Positions 6,542 to 7,230 of a stretch of DNA of 7,230 nt are shown here, in pieces (position 1 is the first letter of the stretch; the number at the start of each line of letters is the position of its first letter). Source of the DNA: Ignavibacteriota bacterium (GTDB lineage Bacteria > Bacteroidota > Ignavibacteria > Tepidaquicellales > Tepidaquicellaceae); the NCBI GenBank assembly GCA_003158365.1, contig PMIW01000226.1, positions 8,703 to 15,932 of the forward strand, written 5' to 3'. A program made the position numbers and the translations under genes. Under the pieces are notes generated by a model that worked only from the letters and a program-made list of their open reading frames with translations, made no database searches and had not been told where the DNA came from.

Positions 6542-7230
6542 TTGGAAAAAGAAAAAAACAAATTGGAGTCAGGTTACTGGAGAGGGTTTAACGAATTATA
6601 TAAAGACCCTGAATTCGAAAAGGCAAAAGAAAATGAATTTGCGGAAGAAGTCGCGGAATCATCAGGTTTAGCGGGGCTTTCGGGGATATCAAGAAGAAAG
6701 TTTCTTGCTTTATTCACTGCGTCAGCGGCTTTTGCTGCGGCTGGATGTTCCGATTACAGGGATAAAGGGGCGATTGTTCCGTACAACAAAAAGCCCGAAG
6801 AAATAACGCCGGGTATTCCTAACTGGTACGCCTCAACCTGTACACTTTGTCCGAATGCATGTGGAGTTCTGATAAAAACCCGCGAAGGCAGGCCGATTAA
6901 AGTTGACGGCAATTCTGACCACCCGGTAAGCAAAGGAAAAATTTGCACGAGGGGACAGGCTGGGATTTTGAATTTATATGACCCTGAGAGATTAAAAGAA
7001 CCGATGTTCGCAGCGGGCAACGGGAATATGACATCTACAAGCTGGCAAGCAGTCGATGAAAAAATTATTGGTGAATTTAAATCGCTATCATCGTCCGGAA
7101 AAGAAATTGCAATAATAACTCACAGCGTTTTATCACCTTCGCAGAAAAAAGTATTTGATGATTTTATTACTGCATATCCAACAGCTAAAATTTATTCATA
7201 CGAGCTTACAAGTGACTTAAATTACAGTAA
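6542..7230 (+). CDS. actB: Alternative complex III subunit B, molybdopterin-oxidoreductase-like Fe-S protein (5' part only)
   Basis: The first 229 codons of a gene running off the right edge; full ActB proteins are around 1000 residues. Residues 1-48 match the short charged ActB leader style (GYWRGFNELYKDPEF). Residues 49-69 are a twin-arginine signal (SRRKFL at 50-55, then an Ala-rich hydrophobic stretch ending GC at 68-69, a possible lipidation Cys with a poor lipobox). The mature part starts a MopB-type domain: Cys100, Cys103, Cys107 and Cys135 in CTLCPNAC and KGKICTRG form a CxxCxxxCx27C [4Fe-4S] motif, followed by REGRPIKVDGNSDHP and LYDPERLKEP. With ActA two genes upstream, this is best read as the periplasmic Fe-S subunit of alternative complex III. 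A catalytic molybdoenzyme of the Psr/Phs type is the alternative; the missing C-terminal part would decide. The start is TTG, since no ATG is available in frame. Confidence 0.85.
   Translation, partial: MEKEKNKLESGYWRGFNELYKDPEFEKAKENEFAEEVAESSGLAGLSGISRRKFLALFTASAAFAAAGCSDYRDKGAIVPYNKKPEEITPGIPNWYASTCTLCPNACGVLIKTREGRPIKVDGNSDHPVSKGKICTRGQAGILNLYDPERLKEPMFAAGNGNMTSTSWQAVDEKIIGEFKSLSSSGKEIAIITHSVLSPSQKKVFDDFITAYPTAKIYSYELTSDLNYS

Noticed and set aside
6754..7020. An 88-codon minus-strand frame.
   Set aside because: It is antisense to the conserved Fe-S motif region of actB.

Overview
The window looks like chromosomal DNA from an Ignavibacteria-like member of the Bacteroidota/Chlorobi (FCB) group. 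Three things point there: a large secreted protein with a type IX secretion (T9SS) C-terminal sorting domain beginning NYPNPFNP, the start of an alternative complex III (ACIII, act) respiratory operon, and AT-rich intergenic DNA in which most starts lack a Shine-Dalgarno sequence. One TAnnTTTG promoter-like box also fits. The lineage is inferred from protein style; there is no rRNA to fix it.

Layout. Positions 1-4976 are all minus strand. Read in the direction of transcription they are: a secreted beta-helix/T9SS protein (4976-2403) followed by an intrinsic terminator; a short spacer with a five-unit 9-bp tandem repeat; glucose-6-phosphate isomerase (pgi, 2200-875); and, 32 bp further on, an exported HEAT-repeat protein (842 to beyond the left edge) that probably shares the pgi transcript. 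A 578-bp AT-rich divergent intergenic region (4977-5554) follows. The plus strand then carries actA (pentahaem cytochrome c, 5555-6136), a small Tat-like single-span protein (6202-6402), a 139-bp spacer with a strong palindrome and an in-frame remnant-like stretch, and the N-terminal third or less of actB (6542 to beyond the right edge).

How the genes work together. ActA and ActB are the periplasmic haem and iron-sulfur subunits of a quinol-oxidising complex that replaces cytochrome bc1; the NrfD-like membrane subunits are expected to the right of the window. Pgi is a housekeeping glycolytic enzyme with all catalytic residues visible. The secreted protein is a probable surface or extracellular adhesin-like T9SS cargo, with no obvious functional link to its neighbours.

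Most of the window is conventional. The points worth a second look are concentrated between actA and actB: an extra small gene inside an otherwise stereotyped operon, a possible 2-bp slippage frameshift at its end, a palindromic element, and a TTG start for actB set by the clearest Shine-Dalgarno in the window. I found no convincing evidence of a wholly new system.
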